From an uncultured Bacteroidota bacterium (GTDB lineage Bacteria > Bacteroidota > Bacteroidia > Flavobacteriales > Flavobacteriaceae): a stretch of DNA of 64,000 nucleotides. This document shows positions 43,280 to 53,385 of the stretch, piece by piece (positions within the stretch are counted from its first letter, which is position 1; each line of letters opens with the position of its first letter). Location of the stretch: NCBI GenBank assembly GCA_902597545.1, contig CACJYD010000001.1:1-64000 (forward strand). The letters are read 5' to 3'. The notes under the pieces were generated by a model. It saw only the letters and a program-made list of their open reading frames with translations. It searched no databases and had not been told where the DNA came from. The translations under genes were made by a program, and so were the position numbers.

Positions 43280-45472
43280 TCAGCTTAAAGCTTTTAAAAT
43301 ATCAATCATTTCAATGTTGTTTTCCACAAAAAAACTTGCTTTTGTTGTCTGCCCACCTACTTTTATTGTAAATGCATCTTTTGAGAGAACAGAGAACATA
43401 TTTTCATCGGAAACATCATCACCTGCACATAAAATAAAATCATAATCTTCCCTTTCTAAAATAGCGTTCACAGCTGTGCCTTTATTTATGTTGATATTCG
43501 TTATTTCAATTGCTTTTTTGTTATCCATCATCAATAAGTTTTCAGAAATTAAACTATTAATAATTGTTTTAAGTTCTACCACTCTATCATTTGCTAGCTC
43601 TGGGTCGGTTTTTCTGTAGTGCCAAACCAAACAACTTTCTTTTTCCTCAACAAATGTACCGGGTGTTCTATCTGTAAAGTTTTGAAAAATCGGAATAAAA
43701 TTGTTTTTCCAATTATTATTAGCACTACTTTCAACCCATTTTTCACCAGTTTCTTTTTTTGAATGCCCATGTTCTGCAATTAATGTTATGTTTAAATTTC
43801 CAAACCACTTTTCAAGAAACTTTTTGTCTCTGCCACTTATTATTGCTACATCGTTTTTAACGCTCAAAGCTTTTAAAATGCTTATAATATCTTTCTTCGG
43901 AATAGCAGCATCGGGTTTGTGATGAAATCCCACTAATGTTCCATCATAGTCTAATAAAAAAAGCTTTTTCTTGGCCTTATTATATTTGGCTTTAATTTTA
44001 TCTAAAACTTTCTTATCAATTTTTTTGGTAGATGTTTCATTTGAGGAAATCGCTAGTTTATTTAATGCAGTATAATAATCTTTAGCCCAATATTTAATTG
44101 TATACCTGCTAAGTCTTTTCTGCATGGTCTTATTACGCCTTTTTTGTTCATCAATTGGCATTTTTATAGCCTTTAATATACCATTTGCCATTCCATTTAG
44201 GTCAAAAGGGTTGACGGTTATAGCCTCATATAGCTCTTTTGAAGCTCCTGCCATTTCACTTAAAATCAAAACCCCGTCTGAGTCAACTCGTGTAGCTATA
44301 AACTCCTTTGCTACTAAGTTCATCCCATCTCTTACTGGCGTTATCATTGCAATATCTGACATCATGTATAGATCAATCAAGTCATCAAAACTCATTGACC
44401 TGTAGTAATACCATATAGGCGTCCAATTTACTGTTGCAAACCGTCCGTTAATTTTGCCCACATATTCGTCAGTCTCTCTTTTAAGCTTCCTATATTCAGG
44501 AACATCAGATCTGGAAGGTACACTTAACATAACCAATCTAACCTTTTCATGATAGCCTGGATTTTGTTCAAGGAAAATTTCAAATGCCCTAATTCTATTT
44601 ATAACTCCTTTTGTGTAATCAAGCCTATCAATAGAAAGGATTAATTTACTTTCATCTGCAGTTTTTTTATGAAGGTCTAATTGTATCTTCAATTCAGATT
44701 GTTGTGATTTTTTTTGTTTTTTATGCTGTTTTGCAGCATTATGAAATTTTTCATAATCAATACCCATGGGAAAAGTATTAACAAGAACCTCCCTTGAGCT
44801 AAGAATTATTTTATTAAAATCCACATCATATCTGAGAATTCTTTTTACAGAGCTCAAAAAGTGTCGCTGATAATCAAACGTGTGAAAACCAACAATATCT
44901 GATCCGAGGATGCCCTCAAGTAGCTCTACTCTCCAAGGGAAAATTCTGAATATTTCAAAAGAAGGAAATGGAATATGAAGAAAAAACCCAATTGTTAAAT
45001 CTGGTCTTTTCTCCTTTATGAGCTTTGGGAGCAACATAAGCTGATAGTCGTGTACCCAAACAACACCATTTTGTTCTGTATTTTGAATTACTCTTTCACA
45101 AAATTTTTTGTTAACATCCACATAAGTTAGCCAATCAACCTCATTAAACTTTGCTAACTCAATAAAGTAATGAAATAACGGCCAAATACATTTATTTGAT
45201 AATCCGTGATAAAACTCATCTACTTCTTTTTGATTTAATTCAACTTCTATAAGGCGCAAATCATCAAGGGTGTTTTTTATTGCTAATTTATTTTTCTTAG
45301 TTAATTCGTCTGATGTAATCCCTGACCAACCCACCCAAATAGAGTCATTATTTTTGTGTACAGAATCGAGACCCGTAGCTAGCCCTCCGCTAGATGGTTG
45401 AAATAAGAAAGAATTTTCTAATTTAGATATTTGAAGTGGGAGCCTATTGGATACGATTACGCTTTTTCTCAT
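43280..45472 (-). CDS. Trehalose-6-phosphate synthase/phosphatase fusion
   Basis: 730 residues. N-terminal GT20 synthase (about 1-470): SNRLPLQI, WVGWSG, VWVHDYQLMLLP, GMNLVAKEF. C-terminal HAD phosphatase (about 495-730): LFLLDYDGTLVGFHHKPD with the nucleophilic aspartate and CAGDDVSDENMF. Makes trehalose from UDP-glucose and glucose-6-phosphate in one protein, like OtsA plus OtsB, probably for osmotic or stress protection. Diverges from the GH15 gene with 34 bases between the starts. Confidence 0.95.
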   Translation of the reverse strand: MRKSVIVSNRLPLQISKLENSFLFQPSSGGLATGLDSVHKNNDSIWVGWSGITSDELTKKNKLAIKNTLDDLRLIEVELNQKEVDEFYHGLSNKCIWPLFHYFIELAKFNEVDWLTYVDVNKKFCERVIQNTEQNGVVWVHDYQLMLLPKLIKEKRPDLTIGFFLHIPFPSFEIFRIFPWRVELLEGILGSDIVGFHTFDYQRHFLSSVKRILRYDVDFNKIILSSREVLVNTFPMGIDYEKFHNAAKQHKKQKKSQQSELKIQLDLHKKTADESKLILSIDRLDYTKGVINRIRAFEIFLEQNPGYHEKVRLVMLSVPSRSDVPEYRKLKRETDEYVGKINGRFATVNWTPIWYYYRSMSFDDLIDLYMMSDIAMITPVRDGMNLVAKEFIATRVDSDGVLILSEMAGASKELYEAITVNPFDLNGMANGILKAIKMPIDEQKRRNKTMQKRLSRYTIKYWAKDYYTALNKLAISSNETSTKKIDKKVLDKIKAKYNKAKKKLFLLDYDGTLVGFHHKPDAAIPKKDIISILKALSVKNDVAIISGRDKKFLEKWFGNLNITLIAEHGHSKKETGEKWVESSANNNWKNNFIPIFQNFTDRTPGTFVEEKESCLVWHYRKTDPELANDRVVELKTIINSLISENLLMMDNKKAIEITNININKGTAVNAILEREDYDFILCAGDDVSDENMFSVLSKDAFTIKVGGQTTKASFFVENNIEMIDILKALS

Positions 45473-45506
45473 AATTGCATTGCGAATTTATTAAAAAAGA
45501 AAGCCA

Positions 45507-47288
45507 GTGAATAAAGACAGAGGTTTAAATTATGGAATAATAGGAAATTGTAAATCTTCTGCGTTAATTAATGAGAATTCCTCAATAGATTGGTGTTGTT
45601 TGCCACAATTTGATTCTTCATCAGTTTTTTGTAAAATACTTGACAAAGACAATGGAGGTAGCTTAAAAATAGAATGTAATGATGACTTTACGATTTCGCA
45701 AAAATACTTAGATAAAACAGCAATCATAATAACAACTTTTAAAAATGATGACTCAGAGTTTGATGTAGTTGATTTTATGCCAAGATTTAAGGATGATAAT
45801 GATAGGTATTATTCTTCGCCAGAAATTCAAAGAATTTTAATCCCAAAAAAAGGAACACCAATTTTTAAAGTTGTTTATAGTCCAAAGTTGGATTATGCAA
45901 AAGGTAAAACAAAAAATTATATTAAAAAGAATTTTATTGTTAGCGTTTTAGACGAAGATATATATGAAACACTTTTTCTATACTCAAATATTGATAAAAA
46001 ATCAATAATAGACAGCAAAGAAATCTACCTTAATGAAATTAAATACATTAATCTTTCTTACAATGAAAAAATCGATCTTCCAAGTATTGAAAACTCATTA
46101 CTTGAGTACGAAAAAACAAAAGCGTATTGGTTAAATTGGTGTAATAAAACTCCGTCATTTAAATCCTATAATTCGGAAATAATTAGAAGTGCTATAACTT
46201 TGAAGCTTCTAACATTTGAAAAAACTGGTGCAGTCTTAGCAGCTGTAACTACATCAATTCCAGAAACAATTGGAGAGGTAAGAAATTGGGATTATCGTTT
46301 TTGTTGGATTAGAGATGCATCAATGGTAATAAAAATTATAGCAAAGCTTGGGCATCAAAGAATTGTAAAAAACTTTATTGATTTTATAGTAAATCTCATA
46401 CCCAACAAAAATGAAAAACTCCAAATCATGTATGGCATAGATGGTCAAAAAACACTAAATGAAAAAACTTTAGATCATTTATCTGGGTACAAAAACTCTA
46501 AACCCGTTAGGGTAGGCAATGCAGCTTATATACAAAAGCAAAATGATATTTATGGGATTTTAATGGATGCAATTCACTTTCAAATAGATACTTATAAAGA
46601 CGATAATTATAAATACGAAGAGCTTTGGTCAATTGTTAAATCTGTTGTATGGGTAGTAGAAAAAAACTGGAAAAACCCCGACAAAGGGATTTGGGAGTTT
46701 AGAAATGAGGACCAACATTTTACTTTTTCAAAAGTATTATGCTGGGTTGCAATTGATAGAGCAATAAAAATATCCAATATAATTCAGAGAGGAGAGAAGG
46801 CAAAAAAATGGGAAACTCTAAGAAATAAAATTAGGGAAGATATTATGAATAACGCTTGGTGCTTGGACAAAAAAGCATTCACACAAATATATGGATCTAG
46901 CGATTTAGATGCGTCTGTATTATTGATGGAATCGTATGGATTTATAGAAGCTAAGAACCCAAAATATATTAGCACAGTAGAAGCGATTGGAAGAGAGCTT
47001 CTGAAAAATGATCTTTTGTTTCGTTACAAAAATAATGATGATTTCGGTGAACCAAAATCTTCATTTACTGTCTGTACTTTTTGGTATATAAATAGTTTAT
47101 TCAAAACAGGTAAAATTGAAGAGTCAAAAAAACTGTATGATAAGCTTTTGTCATACAGCAATCATTTAGGTTTACTTAGCGAAGATCTGGATTTTAAATC
47201 TAGGGAGTTATTAGGGAATTTTCCACAAGCCTATTCTCATTTAGCTTTGATAGAAACAGCACTTAATTTTAATAATCAATCAGTTTAG
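45507..47288 (+). CDS. GH15 family glycoside hydrolase (glucoamylase/trehalase-like)
   Basis: 593 residues from a GTG at 45507. An N-terminal beta-sandwich domain begins YGIIGNCKSSALINENSSIDWCCLPQFDS; the catalytic alpha/alpha barrel includes NWDYRFCWIRDASMVI and, near the C-terminus, LLGNFPQAYSHLALIETAL. No signal peptide, so cytoplasmic. Prokaryotic GH15 enzymes next to trehalose genes are often trehalases, so a synthesis/turnover pair with the divergent fusion enzyme is inferred. Confidence 0.9.
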   Translation: MNKDRGLNYGIIGNCKSSALINENSSIDWCCLPQFDSSSVFCKILDKDNGGSLKIECNDDFTISQKYLDKTAIIITTFKNDDSEFDVVDFMPRFKDDNDRYYSSPEIQRILIPKKGTPIFKVVYSPKLDYAKGKTKNYIKKNFIVSVLDEDIYETLFLYSNIDKKSIIDSKEIYLNEIKYINLSYNEKIDLPSIENSLLEYEKTKAYWLNWCNKTPSFKSYNSEIIRSAITLKLLTFEKTGAVLAAVTTSIPETIGEVRNWDYRFCWIRDASMVIKIIAKLGHQRIVKNFIDFIVNLIPNKNEKLQIMYGIDGQKTLNEKTLDHLSGYKNSKPVRVGNAAYIQKQNDIYGILMDAIHFQIDTYKDDNYKYEELWSIVKSVVWVVEKNWKNPDKGIWEFRNEDQHFTFSKVLCWVAIDRAIKISNIIQRGEKAKKWETLRNKIREDIMNNAWCLDKKAFTQIYGSSDLDASVLLMESYGFIEAKNPKYISTVEAIGRELLKNDLLFRYKNNDDFGEPKSSFTVCTFWYINSLFKTGKIEESKKLYDKLLSYSNHLGLLSEDLDFKSRELLGNFPQAYSHLALIETALNFNNQSV

Positions 47289-48463
47289 TTCTTTTTTAAT
47301 ACTAAGGATGAAATATAAGCTGAACAAAAACCCGTTATAATCACAGTGATTACAACAAAAACTATATTCATAAATTTGATTGCTACAGGGTATCCAATTT
47401 CCAAACCTGGAATTTTAAAAAAAGAGAAATTTAGTTGAGCGTATATTATAATAATACTTAAAGCAATACCAATTATTCCACCTATAACATTTAATAAAAA
47501 ATTATGTTTAAAAAATAAAGACTTAATATTTTTTTTACTCATACCCATAGCCTTCATTGTTTTAATATCATTTTCTTTTTCTACTATTAACATGACTGTT
47601 GATGCAATAACATTAAATGCAGAAATAAACACTATAAGTATCATAATTAGCGAGACAATAAGCTTTTCAGAATTCATGATTTTATAAAGACTTTCATTTA
47701 ATTCTTTGTGTGTTTTTACAGTGTAATTTGAAAGATTATCCTTTAAGAATAATGAAGCAGAGAGGCTTTTATGGCTTTTTATTAAAATTTCAGAATATAG
47801 GCTTTCGTCTATTGTTAAAATTTTTTTAGCTGTCATTAAATCTGTTATTATTAAGTTTTTGTTCAAATCATTTCTCGGTGTAAATACACCTGAGGAAACA
47901 ACTCTTTTTGTATTTCCAATCGGGTTTAAACTGCTTTCAGGGTATTTTGAATTGATAGAAAATAGCTCAAAAATTCCAGCGCTATTATATAAGATTAAAT
48001 TTAAATTTGAGGCTAAATTATAGCTACTTAAAACCTCATTAGCACTAGAAACAGGATAGCGTCCAATTGAAATTATGGAATCAATATTAACTACGGACCT
48101 AAATAAATTATCAACACCATAAATTTCAGCATATTCAGTCTTCTCGTCATATCTAACTACAACATTGCCCTTAACCACTTTGCTGTATTCTTCAATATTA
48201 TCATAATTATTAAGGATTGAGTCTAGATTATTATCAATTGATAAATAACTTCCGCTTATGGGCTCAATTTTAATATCCGGGTCAAAAGATTTTGAGAACT
48301 GCAAACTGTAATTTTCAAGCCCGGAAAAAACTGAAAGAATAGTTAAAAATGAAAAATAGGCAATACTTAGAACTAAAATTGAAAAACCAGAAATAAATGA
48401 AACTAAATTGTATTTAGTTTTTGAGAATAAATACTTGAGAGAAATAAAGTAATCTGCCTTCAT
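47285..48463 (-). CDS. FtsX/LolC-type ABC transporter permease
   Basis: 392-residue ABC permease with an N-terminal helix (18-42), a large extracytoplasmic MacB-PCD-like domain, and three C-terminal helices (from about 265). The FtsX-type segment VEKENDIKTMKAMGMSKKNIKSLF lies between helices 2 and 3. Resembles LolC/LolE, which release lipoproteins from the inner membrane in a complex with an ATPase not encoded nearby. One base after rbfA. Stop overlaps the GH15 stop (4 bases). Confidence 0.88.
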   Translation of the reverse strand: MKADYFISLKYLFSKTKYNLVSFISGFSILVLSIAYFSFLTILSVFSGLENYSLQFSKSFDPDIKIEPISGSYLSIDNNLDSILNNYDNIEEYSKVVKGNVVVRYDEKTEYAEIYGVDNLFRSVVNIDSIISIGRYPVSSANEVLSSYNLASNLNLILYNSAGIFELFSINSKYPESSLNPIGNTKRVVSSGVFTPRNDLNKNLIITDLMTAKKILTIDESLYSEILIKSHKSLSASLFLKDNLSNYTVKTHKELNESLYKIMNSEKLIVSLIMILIVFISAFNVIASTVMLIVEKENDIKTMKAMGMSKKNIKSLFFKHNFLLNVIGGIIGIALSIIIIYAQLNFSFFKIPGLEIGYPVAIKFMNIVFVVITVIITGFCSAYISSLVLKKN

Positions 48464-48464
48464 T

Positions 48465-48827
48465 TTATTTTATAGGGTTATTGCCCTCGCCCTTCAAAGC
48501 TTTATCAATATTATCAATGTAATCTAGTGAATCATCAATATAAAATGAGATTTCAGGAATAATTCTTAATTGATTCTTTATGAGAAATGAAAGCTTCTTT
48601 TTAATATCAAATTTATTTTTATTTAAAATTTCTAAAACACCCTCTTTGTTTGCTGAAGGGAATACACTTAAATATATTTTAGACAATGAAAGATCTTGAG
48701 ATACTTTAACTTTTGTAATAGAAACCAAAAAATTAGCCCTTGTTTTTTCCCGAAAAAAAGCTTGTATAATATTAGATATATCTTTTTGAATCAAACTAGA
48801 TATTCTTTTTTGCCTTTGGGATTCCAT
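48465..48827 (-). CDS. rbfA: Ribosome-binding factor A
   Basis: 120-residue KH-type factor for 30S maturation, acting on the 5' end of 16S rRNA. N-terminal RQKRISSLIQKDISNIIQ and central ITKVKVSQDLSLSKIYLSVF match the family, as does the C-terminal ELSFYIDDSLDYIDNID-like segment. Lies between pyk and the LolC-like permease on the same strand. Confidence 0.93.
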   Translation of the reverse strand: MESQRQKRISSLIQKDISNIIQAFFREKTRANFLVSITKVKVSQDLSLSKIYLSVFPSANKEGVLEILNKNKFDIKKKLSFLIKNQLRIIPEISFYIDDSLDYIDNIDKALKGEGNNPIK

Positions 48828-48841
48828 TTCAATGAAAAATA

Positions 48842-50266
48842 TTATACTTGAGTAATTCTTAGGGTGTTTACCTGTCCCATCTCCTTTATAGGCATTGCAG
48901 CTAAATTTACAACAGTGTCCCCTTTTTTAATATATCTGTTTTTTAAGGCTAAGGCATTAACATCCTCAACAGTTTTGTCAGTACTTTGAAGTTTGTTATA
49001 GTAGATGCCTTTAACACCCCAAAGCAAATTAAGTTGCGATAAAATTCTTTTATTTGAAGTAAAAACCAGCACTAAACAGTTAGGGCGCCATGATGATATT
49101 TGCCATCCGGTATACCCACTATTTGTTAAAGTACAAACAGCAGCTGCTTTCAGTTCATTTGCAATTAAAGCTGCATGTCGACAAATGGTTTTTGTTATGA
49201 TTCTGTTGGTTTTAAATTTAGGAAGTATAAATTCAATTTTCGCAGGCTGTGAACCTTCAACAGATGAAATTATTCCTCCGATTTTTTTTACAACTTCGCA
49301 AGGATACTTACCAACGGATGTTTCACCAGAGAGCATAATACAATCAGCACCATCCATAACAGAATTTGCTACATCATTTACTTCTGCCCGAGAAGGTGTT
49401 AAATTATCAATCATAGATTCCATCATCTGTGTAGCTACTATTATTGGTTTTCGAGCTTCTCTTGCCTTTTTAACTAAGATTTTTTGATGTAAAGGAACTT
49501 CCTCAGCTGGTATTTCAATTCCAAGATCACCCCTTGCAACCATTAGCCCATCAGAAGCTTTTAAAATTTGATCCATTTTTTTTATTGCTTGTGGCTTTTC
49601 AATTTTAGAGATTACAGGAATCGGATGATCAGAGTTTTTATCTATTAAAGCTTTTAACTGTAAAACATCATTTTTTGACCTTACAAAAGAAAGCGCAATC
49701 CAATCAACCCCTAATTTAGCAGCTAGCTTAGCGTCTTTTATGTCCTTGTTTGTTAAAGCTGGCATAGAAATTTTTGTATTAGGGAGGTTAACCCCTTTAT
49801 TAGAGCTCAATAACCCGCCTTGAATCACTTTTAGTTCTGTTTTGCTATTCTTGTCTGTTTTTAGCACCTCTAATATTATTTTACCATCATCTATTAAAAC
49901 TGACTCACCTTTTTTTACATCTTTTGCAAAGTCCTTATAATTTATGGTCACCTTTTCATTGTTTCCGTTTTTTACCAATCTAGATGTCAAAGTAATTATA
50001 TCTCCCTTTTTAAGGTTTGTGTTTTCTATGATATTACCAAGCCTAATTTTCGGACCTTGAAGATCTCCTAAAATTGAAACATGTTTATTATGTTTTGTAC
50101 GCAGGGTTTTTATATCTGAAACTATTCTTTCAACATCTTCGTGTCTGGCATGTGAAAAATTTATTCTAAAAACATCAACACCAGATGAGATTAATTTACT
50201 CATCATTGTTTTTGAGGATGATGCAGGACCTAACGTGGCGATTATTTTGGTTTTGTTGAGTTTCAT
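48842..50266 (-). CDS. pyk: Pyruvate kinase
   Basis: 474-residue glycolytic enzyme converting phosphoenolpyruvate and ADP to pyruvate and ATP. KIIATLGPASSS at the N-terminus, GDLQGPKIRLG, the signature SKIEKPQAI, MVARGDLGIEIP, and GADCIMLSGETSVGKYP. Length is usual. Its ATG shares a base with the end of the upstream IPExxxVDY gene. Confidence 0.97.
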   Translation of the reverse strand: MKLNKTKIIATLGPASSSKTMMSKLISSGVDVFRINFSHARHEDVERIVSDIKTLRTKHNKHVSILGDLQGPKIRLGNIIENTNLKKGDIITLTSRLVKNGNNEKVTINYKDFAKDVKKGESVLIDDGKIILEVLKTDKNSKTELKVIQGGLLSSNKGVNLPNTKISMPALTNKDIKDAKLAAKLGVDWIALSFVRSKNDVLQLKALIDKNSDHPIPVISKIEKPQAIKKMDQILKASDGLMVARGDLGIEIPAEEVPLHQKILVKKAREARKPIIVATQMMESMIDNLTPSRAEVNDVANSVMDGADCIMLSGETSVGKYPCEVVKKIGGIISSVEGSQPAKIEFILPKFKTNRIITKTICRHAALIANELKAAAVCTLTNSGYTGWQISSWRPNCLVLVFTSNKRILSQLNLLWGVKGIYYNKLQSTDKTVEDVNALALKNRYIKKGDTVVNLAAMPIKEMGQVNTLRITQV

Positions 50267-50724
50267 TACTCAAAAATAAGGTTATATTTTGATTTAATAC
50301 TTGAAATTTCAGCTCTATAACTTGAAATTACATTGTCTATTTCATTTAATTTTTTTAAGAGATTATCAATGTCGAATCCTCCACCTTCAATTTTTAATAA
50401 ATATTGTGCTTTTCTTAGCTCTGGAATCAGAAATGATTGTTCATCAAAGTTTTCAAAAAGTAACTGACCTTCAATTTTTTTTTTATCAGTTGACTTATTC
50501 AGTATTAAGTATAGTTTAGTATTAAAAACTTCTGAAATATGTTTATACAAATCAAAAATGGAGCTCTTGTTTTTAAAGGAAAGATCAAACGAACTTCTTT
50601 TAAGATGTATTTTTAGTTTTTTATTAATTTCAAAAGCTAACTTATACGGTTCTATGTCTGAGTGGATAGCAATTAGCTTGTAATCTTTTTCTAAATCATC
50701 GGAACTTAATCTGTGTATTGGCAT
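50266..50724 (-). CDS. IPExxxVDY family protein
   Basis: 152-residue protein matching a small Bacteroidota family named for an IPExxxVDY motif; here the motif is degenerate (IPELRKAQY). No signal or membrane segment. Its conserved place next to pyk and fabF suggests a link to central or lipid metabolism, but function is unknown. Confidence 0.75.
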   Translation of the reverse strand: MPIHRLSSDDLEKDYKLIAIHSDIEPYKLAFEINKKLKIHLKRSSFDLSFKNKSSIFDLYKHISEVFNTKLYLILNKSTDKKKIEGQLLFENFDEQSFLIPELRKAQYLLKIEGGGFDIDNLLKKLNEIDNVISSYRAEISSIKSKYNLIFE

Positions 50725-50740
50725 TTATTAGCAAAAAGAG

Positions 50741-51994
50741 CTAATCTACAAATTCTTTAATAAGAACGCAGGCATTATGACCTCCAAATCCAAACGTGTT
50801 GCTCATTGCAACAGAAACCTTTCTTTTTTGAGCCTTGTTAAATGTAAAGTTTAGTTTATTATCAATTTCTGGATCATGATTGAAGTGGTTTATCGTTGGT
50901 GGAACAATTCCGTTCTTAATCGAAAGTACACAAGAGATAGCCTCAATCGCTCCTGCAGCTCCTAGTAAGTGCCCAGTCATGGATTTAGTTGAGTTTATAT
51001 TAATATTATATGCATGATCACCAAAAACTTCTTTTATTGCTTTCGCCTCAGCTTTATCTCCGAGCGGTGTGGAAGTACCATGCATATTAATTGCATCAAT
51101 ATCTTCCGGATTAAGATTAGAATCTTTTAGACAATTTTTCATAACTGAAATAGCCCCTTCACCATCTGGATGAGGAGCGGTCATATGGTATGCATCGGCT
51201 GAGAGTCCGGCTCCTCCGATTTCAGCATAAATTTTAGCCCCCCTTGCTTTTGCATGCTCTAATTCTTCCAAAATTAAACAACCACCACCTTCACCAAGTA
51301 CAAATCCATCTCTGTCCAAATCAAAAGGTCTAGATGCAGTTTTTGGATCATCATTCCTTTTAGACAATGCTTGTACAGCATTAAAACCGCCTATTCCAGC
51401 AATAGTAACTCCTGCTTCAGATCCCCCAGAAACTATAATGTCTGAATAACCTAATCTTATATAATTTAAAGAATCGATAAGAGAATTCGCAGATGATGCA
51501 CAAGCTGATACAGTTGCAAAATTAGGGCCTTTTAAACCATGTCTTATTGAGATTACACCAGGAGCTATGTCAGGGATGAGTTTTGGAATAAAAAAAGGAT
51601 TAAACCGGGGTGTACCGTCACCATCTGAAAAATTTATCATTTCATTCTGGATGGTCTCAAATCCACCTATTCCAGAACCCCAAATTACCCCTACTCTTGT
51701 CCTGTCAACCTTATCAAAATTAAGACCAGAATCTTTTATTGCTTCATCAGAGCAAACTATCGCATATTGAGCAAATTTATCAAGCTTTCTGGCTTCTTTT
51801 CTGTCTAAGTAGTTTAAAGGATCAAATTCTTTTAACTCACAAGCAAATTGCGTTTTAAATTTTGAAGTATCAAAATACGAAATTAGATCAGCTCCACTTT
51901 TGCCTGATATCAATCCATCCCAATATGACGGTATGTCATTACCAATAGGAGTCAAAGCACCCAAACCGGTAACAACTACACGTCTTAAATTCAT
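50741..51994 (-). CDS. fabF: Beta-ketoacyl-ACP synthase II
   Basis: 417-residue condensing enzyme of fatty-acid elongation. Cys-His-His triad visible in VSACASSANSLID, NMHGTSTPLGD and STKSMTGHLLGAAG. The N-terminus RRVVVTGLGALTPIGND is typical. Six bases downstream of acpP, whose product is its substrate carrier. Confidence 0.97.
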   Translation of the reverse strand: MNLRRVVVTGLGALTPIGNDIPSYWDGLISGKSGADLISYFDTSKFKTQFACELKEFDPLNYLDRKEARKLDKFAQYAIVCSDEAIKDSGLNFDKVDRTRVGVIWGSGIGGFETIQNEMINFSDGDGTPRFNPFFIPKLIPDIAPGVISIRHGLKGPNFATVSACASSANSLIDSLNYIRLGYSDIIVSGGSEAGVTIAGIGGFNAVQALSKRNDDPKTASRPFDLDRDGFVLGEGGGCLILEELEHAKARGAKIYAEIGGAGLSADAYHMTAPHPDGEGAISVMKNCLKDSNLNPEDIDAINMHGTSTPLGDKAEAKAIKEVFGDHAYNININSTKSMTGHLLGAAGAIEAISCVLSIKNGIVPPTINHFNHDPEIDNKLNFTFNKAQKRKVSVAMSNTFGFGGHNACVLIKEFVD

Positions 51995-52000
51995 AAGAAA

Positions 52001-52234
52001 TTATTTAGTCCCCTCTATGTAATTTATTGCTTGACCAACAGTTTCAATTTTTTCTGCCTGGTCATCTGGGATTTGAATATCGAATTCTCTTTCAAACTCC
52101 ATAATTAATTCAACGGTATCGAGAGAGTCGGCACCTAGATCATTTGTAAAACTAGCTGTTGGAACTACTTCATTTTCGTCAACACCTAATTTGTCAACAA
52201 TTATTGCAGTAACTCTTGAAGAAATATCTGACAT
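52001..52234 (-). CDS. acpP: Acyl carrier protein
   Basis: 77 residues from the ATG at 52234 (the longer reading to 52279 adds a non-conserved extension). The phosphopantetheine serine is Ser37 in [13 protein letters not shown]. Acidic, four-helix protein carrying acyl chains for fatty-acid synthesis. Heads the acpP-fabF pair. Confidence 0.97.
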   Translation of the reverse strand: MSDISSRVTAIIVDKLGVDENEVVPTASFTNDLGADSLDTVELIMEFEREFDIQIPDDQAEKIETVGQAINYIEGTK

Positions 52235-52258
52235 AATAATTTGATTTATCGTTGTGCA

Positions 52259-52266
52259 CAAAAATA
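52259..52266 (-). promoter_or_regulatory. Possible -7 box for acpP
   Basis: Minus-strand TATTTTTG, 24 bases before the ATG at 52234, which it supports over the start at 52279. Confidence 0.4.
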
Positions 52267-52343
52267 AAAAACTTTGCATTATAAACTTATAATTTTAACG
52301 TAATTTTAATTAACAGATAAAGATTAACCAAATAAACATTTAA

Positions 52344-52910
52344 TTGTCGTTGAAAAGGATTGTAATATTTGCTTCCGGAAGCGGATCAAGTGCTGAAAAC
52401 ATTATAGCTAATTTTAATGGCAAGACAAGCATTAAAGTTGAAAAATTGTACTGTAATAATCAAAAAGCATTTGTTCTTGAAAGAATTAAAAAATACAATA
52501 TTAATACCATGATTTTTAATAACTCTGACCTTGAAACAGGTAAGGTTTTGGAAGATTTAATCAAAGTAAGGCCAGAGCTTATTGTTTTAGCAGGATTCTT
52601 AAGAAAGATTCCAAAGGCTATAATAGATGAATTCAAAAATAAAATAATAAATATTCACCCTGCACTTTTGCCTAAATATGGAGGTCAGGGAATGTTTGGA
52701 TTAAATGTTCATCAAAAAGTGATTGACAATAAAGATTTTCATTCTGGTTTTACAATACATTATGTCAATGAAAATTATGATGAAGGAAATGTTATTTTTC
52801 AAAAAAAAATTGAAGTTAAATCCTCTTCTGCTGAAGAACTATCTAAAAAAGTACTTGCCCAAGAACATAAATATTATCCAACAATAATTAATAGCTTATT
52901 GAATGACTGA
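52344..52910 (+). CDS. purN: Phosphoribosylglycinamide formyltransferase
   Basis: 188-residue GART, purine step 3, using formyl-tetrahydrofolate. N-terminal IVIFASGSGSSAENI, catalytic NIHPALLPKYGGQGM, and IHYVNENYDEGNVIFQ with the catalytic aspartate. Start is a TTG at 52344 or at 52350; no ATG precedes the first strand. Overlaps rnhA by 8 bases. Confidence 0.93.
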   Translation: MSLKRIVIFASGSGSSAENIIANFNGKTSIKVEKLYCNNQKAFVLERIKKYNINTMIFNNSDLETGKVLEDLIKVRPELIVLAGFLRKIPKAIIDEFKNKIINIHPALLPKYGGQGMFGLNVHQKVIDNKDFHSGFTIHYVNENYDEGNVIFQKKIEVKSSSAEELSKKVLAQEHKYYPTIINSLLND

Positions 52911-53385
52911 TCCAGAAATAATAATATACACGGATGGGTCATCAAGAGGAAATCCAGGACCTGGTGGTTATGGAATAATCATGAAAGATTGTAAAAGTGG
53001 CTACAGCAAAGAGTATTCAAAAGGATTTAAATTAACAACCAATAATAGAATGGAACTCATGGCTGTTATTGACGCCTTAAAAAAAGTAAAAAAAGAAGGG
53101 CTTAAAATACTTATATATACTGATTCAAAATATGTAGCCAATCCGATTGAAAAACAATGGCTTCAAAATTGGAAAAAAACAGGTTTTAAAAACAAAAAAA
53201 ATGTAGATTTGTGGCTTGAGTTTTTGACTTTGTTTGAAAAACATAAAATTAAATTCAAATGGGTTAAAGGACACAATAATCATCCTCAAAATGAAAGATG
53301 TGATAATCTCGCGTTTACAGCCTCCAAAAACACAAAACTATTTGATGATGATGGATATAACATTAACTTAAATAAATTATTTTGA
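52903..53385 (+). CDS. rnhA: Ribonuclease HI
   Basis: 160-residue enzyme cleaving RNA in RNA-DNA hybrids. The acidic residues are in IYTDGSSRGNPGPGGYG, NRMELMAVIDALK, IYTDSKYVANP and ERCDNLA. Length is usual. Coupled by overlap to purN upstream and the PfkB gene downstream. Confidence 0.96.
   Translation: MTDPEIIIYTDGSSRGNPGPGGYGIIMKDCKSGYSKEYSKGFKLTTNNRMELMAVIDALKKVKKEGLKILIYTDSKYVANPIEKQWLQNWKKTGFKNKKNVDLWLEFLTLFEKHKIKFKWVKGHNNHPQNERCDNLAFTASKNTKLFDDDGYNINLNKLF

Noticed and set aside
49005-49487. 160-codon open frame antisense to pyk
   Set aside because: Shadow of the well-supported pyruvate kinase gene; no recognisable domain.
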